From positions 1-64,000 of the forward strand of contig LVLI01000192.1 in NCBI GenBank assembly GCA_001687465.1: a stretch of 64,000 nucleotides of DNA, read 5' to 3'. The translations under genes were made by a program, and so were the position numbers. This stretch comes from Halocafeteria seosinensis. Lineage: Eukaryota; Sar; Bigyra; Bicosoecida. Below are positions 11,401 through 22,301 of this stretch, one piece after another. Below the pieces are notes generated by a model. That model worked only from the letters and a program-made list of their open reading frames with translations. It was not told where the DNA came from and searched no databases. The first letter of the stretch is position 1. Each line of letters starts with the position of its first letter.

Positions 11401-13050
11401 CAATTGCAAAAGAGGGGTTTTTGTCAATAGCATCGACATAGCATTTCGCTGCCTTATCCAAAAACCCCTGCATCACCCCCAACACAAATGAAATGAGTAT
11501 ACATCCCTGCAACCTAAACAACTAGCAAACATACTTGAGACTTGTATAGGCTGCCGAGATTACTCAGTGCATCCACCAGATTCGGATTCAACATCAAAAC
11601 CATATGGTAGGTCTCCATCGCTTGTTGAGTTTGTCCGCGCTGCATATAAGCTGCAGCGAGATTATTGTATGCATCACAGAACTTTGGCTGAAGCTCTATT
11701 GCCTGCAGGTACCCAAACCTTGATATACAACAGGTAGCGAAAAAGCCTCTCATCAATCTCTTCATACCTTGCAGTAAAATTGAATTGCTCCTTTGAGATC
11801 ACCTAGCTCCTTTAGCCCGTTTCCTAGGTTTCCATACGCCTCTGTGAGAGGGGAACATGCTATTGTAGCGACCCGACATAAACAGAACTCAGAAGTCATG
11901 GCTCCGTACCAGCAAAATGTGGATTGATTTCTATGGCCTTCCGATTGTAAGCTATACACTCACGAAAATTTCCTAACTGGAAATGTGCTGCCCCGAGAAG
12001 GAGGAGATTGTCTGTTCGCCTCCAGTCCATTCGAAACACCTGCAATAGGATTAAGCGGGATAAGGTAATACCAGAGCGAATGCTAACTACAATGATACAT
12101 ACCTGCTCGCATAAATTGGCTGCCTCGGCAAACAGCCGATTGCTGTACTTCTCTCTTGCCTGAGCTAATAACTCTGTGAACACATTCACAACTACATATC
12201 CTTATACATGGAGCGGTTTGTACTGCCAACTGTACTTACCGTCTACCCTGGAGTCTACCGGTCGTTGTCCTGGAGGATAGTCCTCCTGACCAAGTGGTGA
12301 CGCTTCTCCTTTCGGCTTTCCATCCGAGGAGGAAGTGACAGTTCTATACACATTGCCAGGTTTCGACTCGCTGTAAAACGATTCGTTTACTTGAGCCAGA
12401 GGTGCGGTGTACTGGCCAGAACCATTGACGTTCTGCTTGAACTGCGTCCATGGATCCACCCAATTGGCATGCCATGTTCGCTCGGCTTTTCCTTTGGAAC
12501 TTTCATTCACCTCTGCAGAGTGTGTACGCTGAGTCGACGAAGCCATGCCTTGACCATGCGCCCCTGTGTGAGCTGCCGGAGCTCCTGTAGACCCTAATCC
12601 CGTAGTCGTTCCTTGTTCATCTCCTGAGGGCGAAGATACTTCAGAGGCTGTCGGAGTCGATGCAGACGGAAGCTGTCGACCTCCACGGGATGCTGAAGAA
12701 GCCCTGGGCTGGGGTATCTTGGTGGGTCGGTCAGCATTCGATACGGCGCTCCAGACGCTATGCTGAGACTGTGGAACTTGCGCCTCGAACTGATGGGGCG
12801 TTCGAGGCGCAAATGGAGGCGGCGCAGAGTGAGTTTGGCCCCTTTCCTCCGGCATATATCGCTCCATATCTTCCATTCCGGGTGTATTATCAAGGGTACA
12901 TATTTTGAGACTCGGTCTACCAGGGAAAAAGAGCTCTAGTAGCGTGTATAGCCTCTGAACAAGGAGCTTGTTCTGCGGTTCAGCCGCCCTGACGTTGTTG
13001 CCGTTGCCCTTATTCTCCTCCGCTATGCCCACTACAGAGCCGCTTTTACC
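8408..13050 (-). CDS. OGT: UDP-GlcNAc:peptide O-GlcNAc transferase (SEC/OGT type)
   Basis: Exons I can join are 13050-12240, 12173-12103, 12039-11910, 11841-11768, 11702-11535 and 11467-8408, giving about 1437 residues before any further 5' exon. The N-terminal exon is Ser/Pro-rich and low complexity. About a dozen TPR units follow (LGNAYKDYGRLNDAILCY, LASAYKDSGRIPEAVVCY and similar). The catalytic region has HPLCHLMQSVFGMH, LINLNGYTKGARNEVFALRP and IQVSYMGFCGTMGADYIDYF, as in OGT. The last roughly 170 residues are Gln/His/Pro/Asn-rich and beyond the usual family length. No in-frame ATG precedes 13032; an AG acceptor at 13053-13051 suggests a missing first exon, while Met at 12876 is the first internal alternative. 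One undetermined base (n) lies at 10444, in the linker before the catalytic domain. Confidence 0.92.
10444..10444. other. undetermined base
   Basis: The sequence carries an n here inside the OGT coding exon, making one codon ambiguous. It does not break the frame. Confidence 0.99.
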
Positions 13051-13701
13051 CTAAAATGGTGCTATACTAACTTATCTAACACGCATATGCTCATGGAGCA
13101 CAATTCGACAGGTTGCGTTGAATAAAGTGGTGGTCGGAAAATCCCGAAGCCTCAGCTGAAAGCTTTGTTTGTCGTATCCGATGGGCTTTGACTCTTCTTA
13201 GGCTGTGGCGAACCGAGAATTCCCATAGAAGTGGCCATAGCAAATAAGCCGGAAATTTTTGCACAGTGATGCGCAACTAGGTCATTTCAATAGTTTGGAA
13301 TAAGCAATTGAGATGAAGTGAATGTTTGCACGTGGTGGTTGGCTGACTCGCTTGGAGCCCGAAGTTGTTTAATTGCTGTACGTCTTCGATTACCTGAGCA
13401 TTATCAACTTATGCTGTGCCTATATAATATTCCCCAATAGATCCGAATCGAATGCTATGTTTGTGGATTGACCAACAACAATTCGTTAGGTGCGAATTCT
13501 CCGGTCGCTGCTGACTCACACTGAAGTCACACCGAGCACAAGTGCAAGCCCGAGTCGCGTAGGAAGAGAAGCAATTCAGTGGGTTCAACAAGAATTGCTC
13601 GGACTGTGACTCCATGAGTTAATAAGTATAATGTTTCGCTGATTATTGTTTCATACTATACTGGGGCCAGGGTAAACGTGAACTCGACGAGTCATCTGAA
13701 G
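13051..13701. other. interval between OGT and the amino-acid transporter
   Basis: About 650 bases separate these divergent genes. It should contain the promoters of both and probably the unfound first exon of OGT. An ATG near 13220 on the minus strand opens a short frame (MGILGSPQPKK...) that I could not splice convincingly to OGT. Confidence 0.4.
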
Positions 13702-15618
13702 ATGTCAATTCCTACGACGCCATTCTCCAAGACTTACTCCCCGGCTAGCTTCCATGAAACTAACACGATGACGCCTGAATTAAGTGAGGGGTGGCTTACC
13801 CTTGGAGAGTCCTCCATTACGGATGAAGATGCTCAAGGTACGGACTGGTGCATTCAACCGTCTCCCAAAAACGTTCTCGAACTAGAAGAATTATCCCATG
13901 TATGACTCACACGGGACGTACTGAACTTATCTGTATAAACTATTTTTTGTGTTGCAGGGTCATCTTGGGTGCAGGCTGCCATCAATACGTATGTGAGGTT
14001 TTCATGCTTTGACACCCAAACCACCGTGGTATCGTTCTCTAAGTTACAGCACTAACCTCGTGATAGGGATCGCAATGCTCGCCTTCCCACTCGCATTGGC
14101 AAACACCGGGTGGATCGGAATAATACTGCTCGCAATATTCACTGCACTCACCAGATATACAGCTTACCTTATTGGAAAAATAATGGAGGAAAACCCTGAT
14201 TGCAATACTTTCAGTGACATGGGTAAGGGGCGCGCTCGTTTGTTGTACCAGTTGAAGTGTCAGTTACTAGCTGGGGAACCACAGGTCGGAAAGCCTTTGG
14301 CACACAAGGCAGTATAATAATCACAATATTATTCTTTCTCGTAAGTTTTGCTTGCGTGAGAATTAGTGACACGTTGGTATCGATGTCCACTTCGCAGGAG
14401 CTCTGGCTGGCCGGTTGTGCTGCCTACATGGTAGGTTTGAACGACCGTCGCAGTATAGCAATCCATACGTATTTTCAATTGGCATCTTTTTTGCAGATCG
14501 TTTTTGCCGAAAACTTGCACAGTCTCTTTCCATCAATCTCTCTTAAAATATGTACTCTGATTGGAACTGCCATAGTGCTGCCAACCACGTGGTTTAAAGA
14601 CTTGTCAAGACTATCCTATATATCGTTTGCAGGATTCGTAGGAAGCTTGGCGGTATTAGTCGTCCTTCTAATCACAGGAATACATGGAGAAGAGGGGGAG
14701 AACGGTGGATCCTTCTCAAGACCAGCTGAGACGGAAATAGCCGATTTCAGAAGCATGGCCTATAGTTTAGGTATATTCTTGACCGGCTTTAGCGGGCACC
14801 CTGTCATACCTTCAATTTATCGAAGCATGAAGGAGCCCGAAAACTTCGGGAAAGCTATGAATGCTACATACGCAGTGATAGGACTCACATACGGAGCAAT
14901 TAGTATCATTGGTTATTTCCTATATGGCGCTGATACCAAACCAGAAATAACACTCAACTTTCCTCCCGGAGCACTGACTAAGATAGTTCTGTGGACGATA
15001 ATTGTCAACGCTGCTTCAAAGTTTGCTTTAGCGTTGGAACCCGTAGGCCAGGTGCTGGAGAGTCTCAGTGAGCCCTTGTTCATACAAAGAGCTGAGGACA
15101 AAGATACCGAGCGAGTAGACGAATCATCTCCACTTGATGTGGAGGAGGAAGATCTTTATGAAATGGGGTCCGTTCTGTCAACCATTAGCATACACGGTAC
15201 AAATTACACACTTTGGGAAGATCCAAATCGAAAACAGTGTGCACATAAGGAGGTGGAAGAGCGTGCGAGGGTGTTCAGGAGAATTTTCATAAGGGGGTTA
15301 CTGACTGGTCTCGTTCTATTGGTCGCTCTGTTCCTGGTAGGTACAATATTCTCAGGCATCGAAATGCTTAGCCTCCCGCTTCTTCACCTCGTGCATTTCA
15401 TCGTGCAGCCGTATTTCGATAGAATTATGTCGTTTGCGGGAGCACTCTTGACTTCGATTGTATCTCTAAGCTTTCCGTCTCTCGTCTTTTTAAAGCTCCG
15501 TAGCCAATCTGCTAGAGATACTTCGCAGCTGTCAAAGGGATTCAATGTGTGTATTATATTATTCGGAGTCCTTTGTGCGATTCTTGGAACCGTCGCGTCA
15601 CTCGTTGGAAAATTCTAG
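13702..15618 (+). CDS. AAAP/AVT-type vacuolar amino-acid transporter
   Basis: Exons are 13702-13837, 13958-13988, 14050-14222, 14285-14340, 14398-14430, 14497-15336 and 15409-15618, giving about 492 residues. The core signature is SSWVQAAINTTNLVIGIAML followed by about ten hydrophobic segments, matching SLC32/36/38-type transporters (plant and yeast AVT). The N-terminus is a polar cytosolic tail of about 45 residues. Three of the introns (14341-14397, 14431-14496, 15337-15408) are multiples of three and have no stop, so an unspliced reading looks open. Removing them restores family-like helices, for example VALFL joined to PYFDRIMSFAGALL. These proteins move amino acids across vacuolar or lysosomal membranes with protons. 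Substrate is not predictable. The start ATG at 13702 is chosen because the frame upstream lacks another ATG. Confidence 0.8.
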
Positions 15619-16429
15619 CGAATTAAGACTTTCGGGCTGATGTTGTTTCGACTGTCGCGTCATAAACAATTCACGTGCATACACAGCTGCTGGATTGCGT
15701 TCCATGGTCTCCTGCGAAGGGACTCAGCGCCAAGAACAGACTCCCTCCACCGCTCCGTCGTCTTCGGGAAGGGCAAACCCTTCACAACAAAATATGTATT
15801 TTAATTCCCATTTTGCAATTTTCATAATACGGACCATGCAGTTACACGCAGTAGAACCCGCTTATACTCTAATGACTCAATGACTCTAATAATAGGTAAG
15901 CACTTAGACAAGCTCAGATACATAGAGTGATGTCAGATGTCTGGGATTTAGCGATTCGTAATACCGAACGCTATTCATAGCATGAAGCGGTTAGCAGTTC
16001 GTGACCACGAGCACGAAGTTCTAGCATGCCCAACCCGATTGTGTAGAATTGTTGGGCATTACATTTCATGCTGTACGAAGACTGTTCTACCATTTGTTCG
16101 GTATACTGTATGGGGTGAAGCTGTTCTGCATTTTGTCTGCACTCAGTGAACATGTCATCGCCGCTCTCGCACACACACAAATGTTGCAGATAGCCCACCG
16201 GCCGGGAAGTTGACCGCATCCTCTCTCGCAGACTACAGTAAAACCACCAGCAACCACACCAGTGTTCGGCGAGGAAGAAGTGTAGACACGCCTGAAATCG
16301 CTGAACATCGAAGGAGGTTCAGCTACTGCTGGACTCAACGAAGGCATGGGCATGTCCGGTGTACGCTGCTGATAAAGTCTTGCGGATGACGGCTTCATGC
16401 TGTCTTCTACAGGTACGGCTACAACACCA
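15619..16429. other. intergenic interval, nothing recognised
   Basis: About 800 bases follow the transporter. Open frames on the minus strand (for example 16087-16563) are low-quality and have no family features. Confidence 0.4.
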
Positions 16430-16800
16430 ACACATTCGCAACTGCGGCACTGGGTGACGAGTCTAGTGATGTCGCAGGGTCGACGTGGATACAAGCTGCT
16501 GTGAATACCGTAAGTGGTGATGCTTCGCTGAGAAAATACAAATATATGAAGGGAATGTTGCATGAGTCAACAGCACAAACCTCATGACCGGAATCGGGAT
16601 GCTTGCGTTCGCGCTCGCGGTTAGGGTAGCACTCTTGCTACGCAACATATACCAGCAACTTGTTCGAGGTTACTAGTAGTTCCTCTTTATCCACCGGTTC
16701 ACGCAGGTCGGCATCTTGTACCAGTTTTACGAGCCGCTGTCTGCAACAAGCGAAACCAAAGAAGATACCCTATTCATTCGCTTACACAATGCTCTAAGCC
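16430..16800 (+). pseudogene. decayed partial copy of the neighbouring amino-acid transporter
   Basis: About 0.8 kb after the transporter, 16439-16509 can be read as ALGDESSDVAGSTWIQAAVN, close to the parental GSSWVQAAINT exon at 13958-13988. A GT...AG gap follows, then 16574-16620 reads TNLMTGIGMLAFALA against parental TNLVIGIAMLAFPLA. A third patch near 16704-16790 (VGILYQFYEPLS...KEDT) resembles parental VGQVLESLSEPLF...DKDT. The long middle part of the gene is missing, and the second junction no longer keeps frame cleanly. The fragments keep the exon/intron order, so this is a DNA-level duplication that decayed, not a processed copy. Confidence 0.6.
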
Positions 16801-17054
16801 ACAGTAAGGCAAGGCAATGAAAAATTGTGCTTTGTAACCACACTCGGAACAAGTTGCAACTTACCCCCAGTTTAAAGTTTCTAAAGTTTCAGCGTGAAGT
16901 CAAATCTGGCCGGGATACCATGATACAACAGTACATATCACAGAACCTGTGTTGAACGTATGTCCAGGGACCCAGAGTATTAACAATTCGCGCCACTGAT
17001 AAGTTTCCCCGGTTGTGGAGTTCTTGCCTTGTTGTTATTGTGTGTACAATACCC

Positions 17055-18615
17055 ATGTTGTCCTCAGCTCGTTCCCGGCTGTGGGAGTTGGGAGGAAGAC
17101 GTGTTTCCCCGCGATTTTACCATACTACCAATCCCATTCGTGCTCCCTACAAGCAGTCCACAATTAATAAAGGATCTCTGAACCCTTTTCTGGGAACGTA
17201 CGGTCTCCTAGAGCGTCAAATACCGGGGAAAACAACGCTTGTGAAGGGCGTCCCTGTGGCGTTTTCAACGAAATCATCCAGTAATACGCCTCCAAACAAG
17301 GATTCCCCATCTACAGAGACCATTTCAGCTGGTAGTACGTCCGCCGAAGCACCCATTGGAGCGTCAGAATCATCGAGTGCAGGGAAGGATACCAGCGCCA
17401 ATTCTGCCGCAGCAGGAACTTCCGAGACGAGTAATGAAGATGAGAAGCAGAACACGTCGTCTGAGGAGAATACCCGTGAAGAAGACAATGCGAATGAAGA
17501 TGACGATGATGACGGACCGTCAACGATATGGGAAAGCATCTTGCTGTTCTTGCAAGTGTTGGTGGGCATGGGAGCGTATGCGCTAGCTGTGGGAGGAACT
17601 GCAGCGGTAAGTTGCTGGGAACTCGGTTGTACTACCAGTAGTAGTGTTGTACTAAATGCAATTTTTGAAACTGGTTTATTTTTCAGATGTTCACGCATCA
17701 ATGTTTGACCAAGTGGAACGCCTACCATTCCTCATTGCGCCTATTGTGGGATGGTGAACGAGTAAGGTCTTGTTCATGCTGCAACCCCGTGTTCCTCTAA
17801 TCTGATAAGTACTGGTCTGTCCAGATTTTTAACGAGCTCGATGTCTATTGCGAAGAAATCGATGAAACTAGCAGAGAGTGTTTAGGTAAGCCATTGGCGC
17901 GTGAAAGTGTTCCAATTGGCCAGGTGCTCAAGGGAATTAACTCGTATTAGTGCAGAATTCTTGGGTGAGTCTCCTCAAGTCTGGCACGCTAACCTGACCA
18001 ATCTGAGGAAGGAACAAGCTAGGAGACTTCAAGAACGGAAACTTGTAGACGAAGAGAACATTGAATCAATGGAGAAGAGCAATGCGGTATGGTGGATGCC
18101 CGGATGGTTGGGTCTCTTCCGTTCATCAGATACCAGCCAATCGAAGGAATTCCGTTTCGAATGGTGGCGCCTGAGACAACAAGTTCGTTCACTCCACGAT
18201 GTGAAAGTCCAACAGATGACGCAGGAACTCCGAGCACTTCATCATGAAGGACTCTCCCGGCTACGAGAGGTAAGAGACGAAGTTCCGAAATGGGCGCTAT
18301 TGATGGGTTGGGGCGAAGAAGGTGAGTTCAATCTCCTTGAACCTCGCTGTAGTATATTACAAAACGGGTTATTTGATGCTATGTACAGATCTATATCGAG
18401 GGATACAACAAGTTTCGTACAGTCTAACGAGACTTCGTGTCATCGAGGCTGAAACGAGAGCTCTCATGCACCAAATGGGGGAAGGGGGGTTCGAAGACAT
18501 GTGGCGCGTTTATCACGAGGCGGCCGATAGAGTAGCTGCACGACGTAGACAGCGACTAGCTCAATCAACGAGTAGTACGGACAATGAAGAAGATACTCAG
18601 ACAGAAGCTCAGTAG
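17055..18615 (+). CDS. unknown protein, probably mitochondrial membrane-anchored
   Basis: Five exons (17055-17606, 17687-17761, 17825-17885, 17956-18321, 18389-18615) join in phase to about 426 residues. The N-terminus MLSSARSRLWELGGRRVSPR is Arg/Ser-rich without acidic residues, as in mitochondrial presequences. A long Ser/Thr/Glu/Asp-rich low-complexity stretch follows (about residues 75-155, ending in DDDDDG). One hydrophobic segment (ILLFLQVLVGMGAYALAVGG) closes exon 1. The rest is soluble and helical, rich in Arg/Glu/Gln, with Trp-rich VWWMPGWLGLF. I do not recognise a family. The structure suggests an inner-membrane protein with a helical domain on one side. The splice sites are canonical, so the gene itself is well supported. 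Confidence 0.65.
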
Positions 18616-19385
18616 GAAAGTACTGTTCTCTGAGGGCACGAGTGGCCAGACCGTGCGTCCACATCTCTGCAGTTTTGAACTCTCGCAGTAAATTGGGCCA
18701 TTCATGCTCTCATATTTGCCTCTGTAGTTGTAGGAATATACTGAATACATTTCCTTGGTATTTGTGATAGTTGCTTCCGTATAGTACCAGTACGCGATGG
18801 CCCTCAGTCGCTGGTACAGGCAATTCATTGGTTGCCGTCCATCAAATGCTCCTCACTCAAACATTCCTTAACTCGACGAATCAGCATGCATATTAAACAT
18901 CATCTCCATGAATCTTGAGCTGCTGAGTTGAGCACCGACCGAAGCGGGTGCCTTCTTCGGTGTCGGAGTCACATGGAATCGTCGAACAGCTGGACATGTG
19001 CGCGTCTCTGGCTAGGTCGCCACTTCTGATCGGTTTCCTTATTCCTTTCTGATTAGCACACAATGCAGAGCGAGAAAAAGCCAGCTGACGAAGTCGCAGC
19101 GACTTCAATGTTGATGACCCGCCGGTTTTGGCGGGGGACCTGATTCCGCGGCGAACAGCCAGTGACGACCACTGATTCACTGTATGACATCGTCACAGGG
19201 TTGTCAATTTGGTTTGCTTCCTGTTTAAACGGGGCTGGTTCAAGGGAGTTTTGTAGTTCCATTGCATCCCTGGCTCAGCGCACTAGCGGCGAGCATTGAC
19301 TACATGATTCGACCAGCGAACGTATCTTCAAAGTACCGTTGAACAGTTGATAAAGCAAAGGTACCAGGTGGTAGAGAAGAGAACA
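18616..19385. other. intergenic interval, nothing firm
   Basis: About 770 bases. A minus-strand ATG frame at 19262-19053 (MELQNSLEPAPFKQEAN...) could belong to a small gene, but I found no splice model or family to support it. Confidence 0.35.
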
Positions 19386-22134
19386 ATGTCGTCCCCAGCT
19401 TTGTACAATGTATTGGAGGATGACACTGCTGATCTTGTCTACGGAGAGGTGAAGGGTCAGGTATGTATTTCTCTTGAGAACGATAATGCAGCCTTCAATT
19501 CTCGCGCAGAGCCTCCGATAACCGCTGTCAACGGCCGGGATAGTGTTCGGCTTGAAGTGTTGAGAATCTCCGCCTCTTTGGTGAATTTTGCATTTTTGAT
19601 GTACTTCAGGTGACGGATGAGAATAGTCCGAAGATATTCGACAGTCGCCTCCTTTCTGGAGAAGAGGTAGTCAGAGAGTTCCGGAACTTCCAGATCTTTC
19701 GCCCTCGGCCACAATGGTTAATCAACCTCCTTGGAATTATGACCTGTGGAATGTAAGCAGCATGTCATAACAAATGCATCGTCGTGATACAGTCGCAAAA
19801 TAGTTTTTCTATCGCTTCAGGTACTGCATATACTTATACTGTTGCAAATGTTGCCGGGTCTTCGGCGTGGGAAACCAACGGCATCGAGCAGCTCTTACGA
19901 ATAAGGTACGGGGGGTTAATATTTTGTTTCAACCCTATGCTGATTTGTGGATCGTTATGGAGAGTGCAGGGTCGGCTGATCGTTTGGGATGCGTCTATCA
20001 GTGGCACTCGTGAATCAAACGTCGCTCAGGACGTTCACTACAGATCGGATACGATTTTTTCGTTCTACAATATTGATGATATCAATTCCATGCAAGTACG
20101 GACATCTACTTTGCTACTGTGCAGTCAGTTGAAAAGCACTGTGTGTTTATTCCTGTTTTTGCAGTTTGCCGTACGTCGAGGGAACCAGTGTGGTCCTTTC
20201 AAGGTCTGCGGTAGGAAAAGCTCAAATACCCTACGCCTCTTTTTTGGCTCGTCCTTTCCGAGCCCTGACATTCGTGATACGAGCGGTGAGTGCACATGTC
20301 TTCGTGATAGATTGCATGAGTGATGGCTAACTTCACCTTTACGTTTTGGGTCTCAGAGGTGACTGATAACGGCTCAAGCCAGGGGACGAGGAAACCGGAT
20401 TTCAACGTAGAGGACGTTACGCAGTTTTCAATGCCCGATATTTCATTGCCATCGATTAACCTAGGAACGCTAAGTGGGATACTGCAAGCGTCGTGTGAAG
20501 ATTGTGCTACCGGAGGAGTGACCCTTATCTTCAAGGCCTTCAAATGGGGGTATAAGGCTGCCCGAAAGTTCTACGAATCAGGAATGTGTGGGTTGAATAA
20601 ACTCGACCGCCCGGAGTTACGTAATGAAGAACTTGCTCCCGCTGGTGGAGTCGGTCTCGAAATCTATTCGGGCAATGATGACGTAGCCATCGATGGATAT
20701 CACCCGGAACACTCAGATCCGTGGCTTGAATTATCCTGCTTAGCGAAAGCGATTGTGGATTCAAAGGAGTGTGGAACACCGTTCAAGAACCAAGAACCCA
20801 ATTCAGCATCTTTCGAAATCTGTTTCTCCAAGACGATTGAAGAGTGTATGAAATCTCCAGTACTCGAGAAGGGGATGAGCAAGGTTTACGTTGATGAGCA
20901 AAAAGTCCCATTAGGCGATCAAGAACGAGTACTAGATGCTTTGCCCATAGTCCCAAAGATCACGTGGCGCCAATTTTTTACAGAAATCCTCATTGTATGC
21001 AGGGAAAAATTTCTGTCGTCCTCAGCCTCAATTTTGACTACTCACCGGCTTGTTAGTGTTTCTCAGTTGAGTGCCCCAACAGCCTATTCATTTTCGATGG
21101 TGGCTTATTTTCTTGGTGAAGAAGTGACGAGCGGTGTAGTCGACCGCAACTACCCAAAGAATGCCTACTCTGTGGACATACAAACTGATTGCGGTTGTAT
21201 CCACTTTGAACCGTCTATCTCCAAAACTTGGCCGTGGACTCCCAAAATACTCGACAAATGGAAACCGGCTGTCGATCATTTCATTGGTATTTTGGAGTCT
21301 TCATGCAAGAGTGAAAAGTGGTTGCCTACTCCGGAGAAAGGAACCATACCGAATCCAGAAAGGGTGGAAGAAGTTCGCAAGCGACTAATTCTTTGGAGCG
21401 ACGAGGAAATTTGTGCCGTTGTTGATTCTGAGAACGCGTATTTCACAAAGATGATTATGCACATCCCTATCGTACTCATGTGTTCATTCGGAGACAAGGT
21501 GTGTGCCTCACGATTCGTCAGGGCATTGACGTGCGGATTTATGCCGAGGAAGTTGGACCAGTGGTTGGTTTTGACGACACATCGCATACTTGCGTTTCAC
21601 GATGTGACCAACGGATGCACCTGTAGCCCTTTTGGCATAAACAGTTCGGAATACATGTGGATCCCATTGAAAGAAGTTCAGAATCTCGAGATCGGAGGAA
21701 CGTTCGTTGTACCTAAAGCCGGCAAATGCTACAAGTGCTTTTCAGCCATTTGCAAAAAGTGTTGCAATAAGGACAGCGCGGAGTTGTTTGTCAAAGTTGC
21801 CGTCAAAGATGACGCCATCTCAGAGCCTCCGTTGGAGCTCTCACGTCTCCGGTCCCAGAGTACGGGTGGAATGCTAGAGGAATCGGACGATGTTGATTTC
21901 TTTTCCACTGCGTTCGGGCATTTCCAATCCTTGAAAGGACATCACCCTGTTCAACACAAAGCAATGAATGAGAGTTACGGAAAGACGCCGTATCCTCCGC
22001 GGATTTTGGAGGGTGAGGACAATCAAACTCGGAACCCCATTCAGGAGGCTTCAGCAAATTCAGAAGGCGGCACTTCCTCCGCAAATGGAGATCCCAAAGA
22101 AGCACCCGCTCAGCAGAAGAAAACTCAGGAGTGA
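19386..22134 (+). CDS. unknown membrane protein with three PH-like repeats
   Basis: Six exons (19386-19460, 19610-19752, 19821-19905, 19970-20095, 20165-20285, 20357-22134) join in phase to about 775 residues. Near residues 66-85 there is a hydrophobic, Cys-rich segment (LLGIMTCGMYCIYLYCCKCC), probably membrane-inserted or palmitoylated. Three separated segments share a strand-turn-strand pattern: LTNKGRLIVWD (about residue 97), LTTHRLVSVSQ (about 411) and LTTHRILAFHD (about 588). This TxHRL/I hydrophobic pattern is typical of bacterial-PH-like and GRAM-like domains that bind membranes. A second Cys cluster (CYKCFSAICKKCC) follows the last repeat. The C-terminus is disordered. I recognise no named family, and the PH-like assignment is an inference from the pattern only. 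Confidence 0.65.
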
Positions 22135-22301
22135 ACGTAATTTGCATGCATGGCGAGGGACTCGTATGGACACGAATATACATCGGAAATTCCGTCAAAC
22201 TCATTTCATATTTTCTCTTGATTAGCTACCACATTATGCTGCGTAGAGGGAGGCTCTATCCATTCGATACTGAGTAGTCGCTGTATATTATTCGATAGCA
22301 C

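Noticed and set aside
16087-16563. 158-residue minus-strand frame
   Set aside because: Opposite strand to the decayed transporter copy, no ATG-led domain or splice support.
19053-19262. possible small minus-strand gene (MELQNSLEP...)
   Set aside because: Plausible start but no family match and no consistent second exon found.
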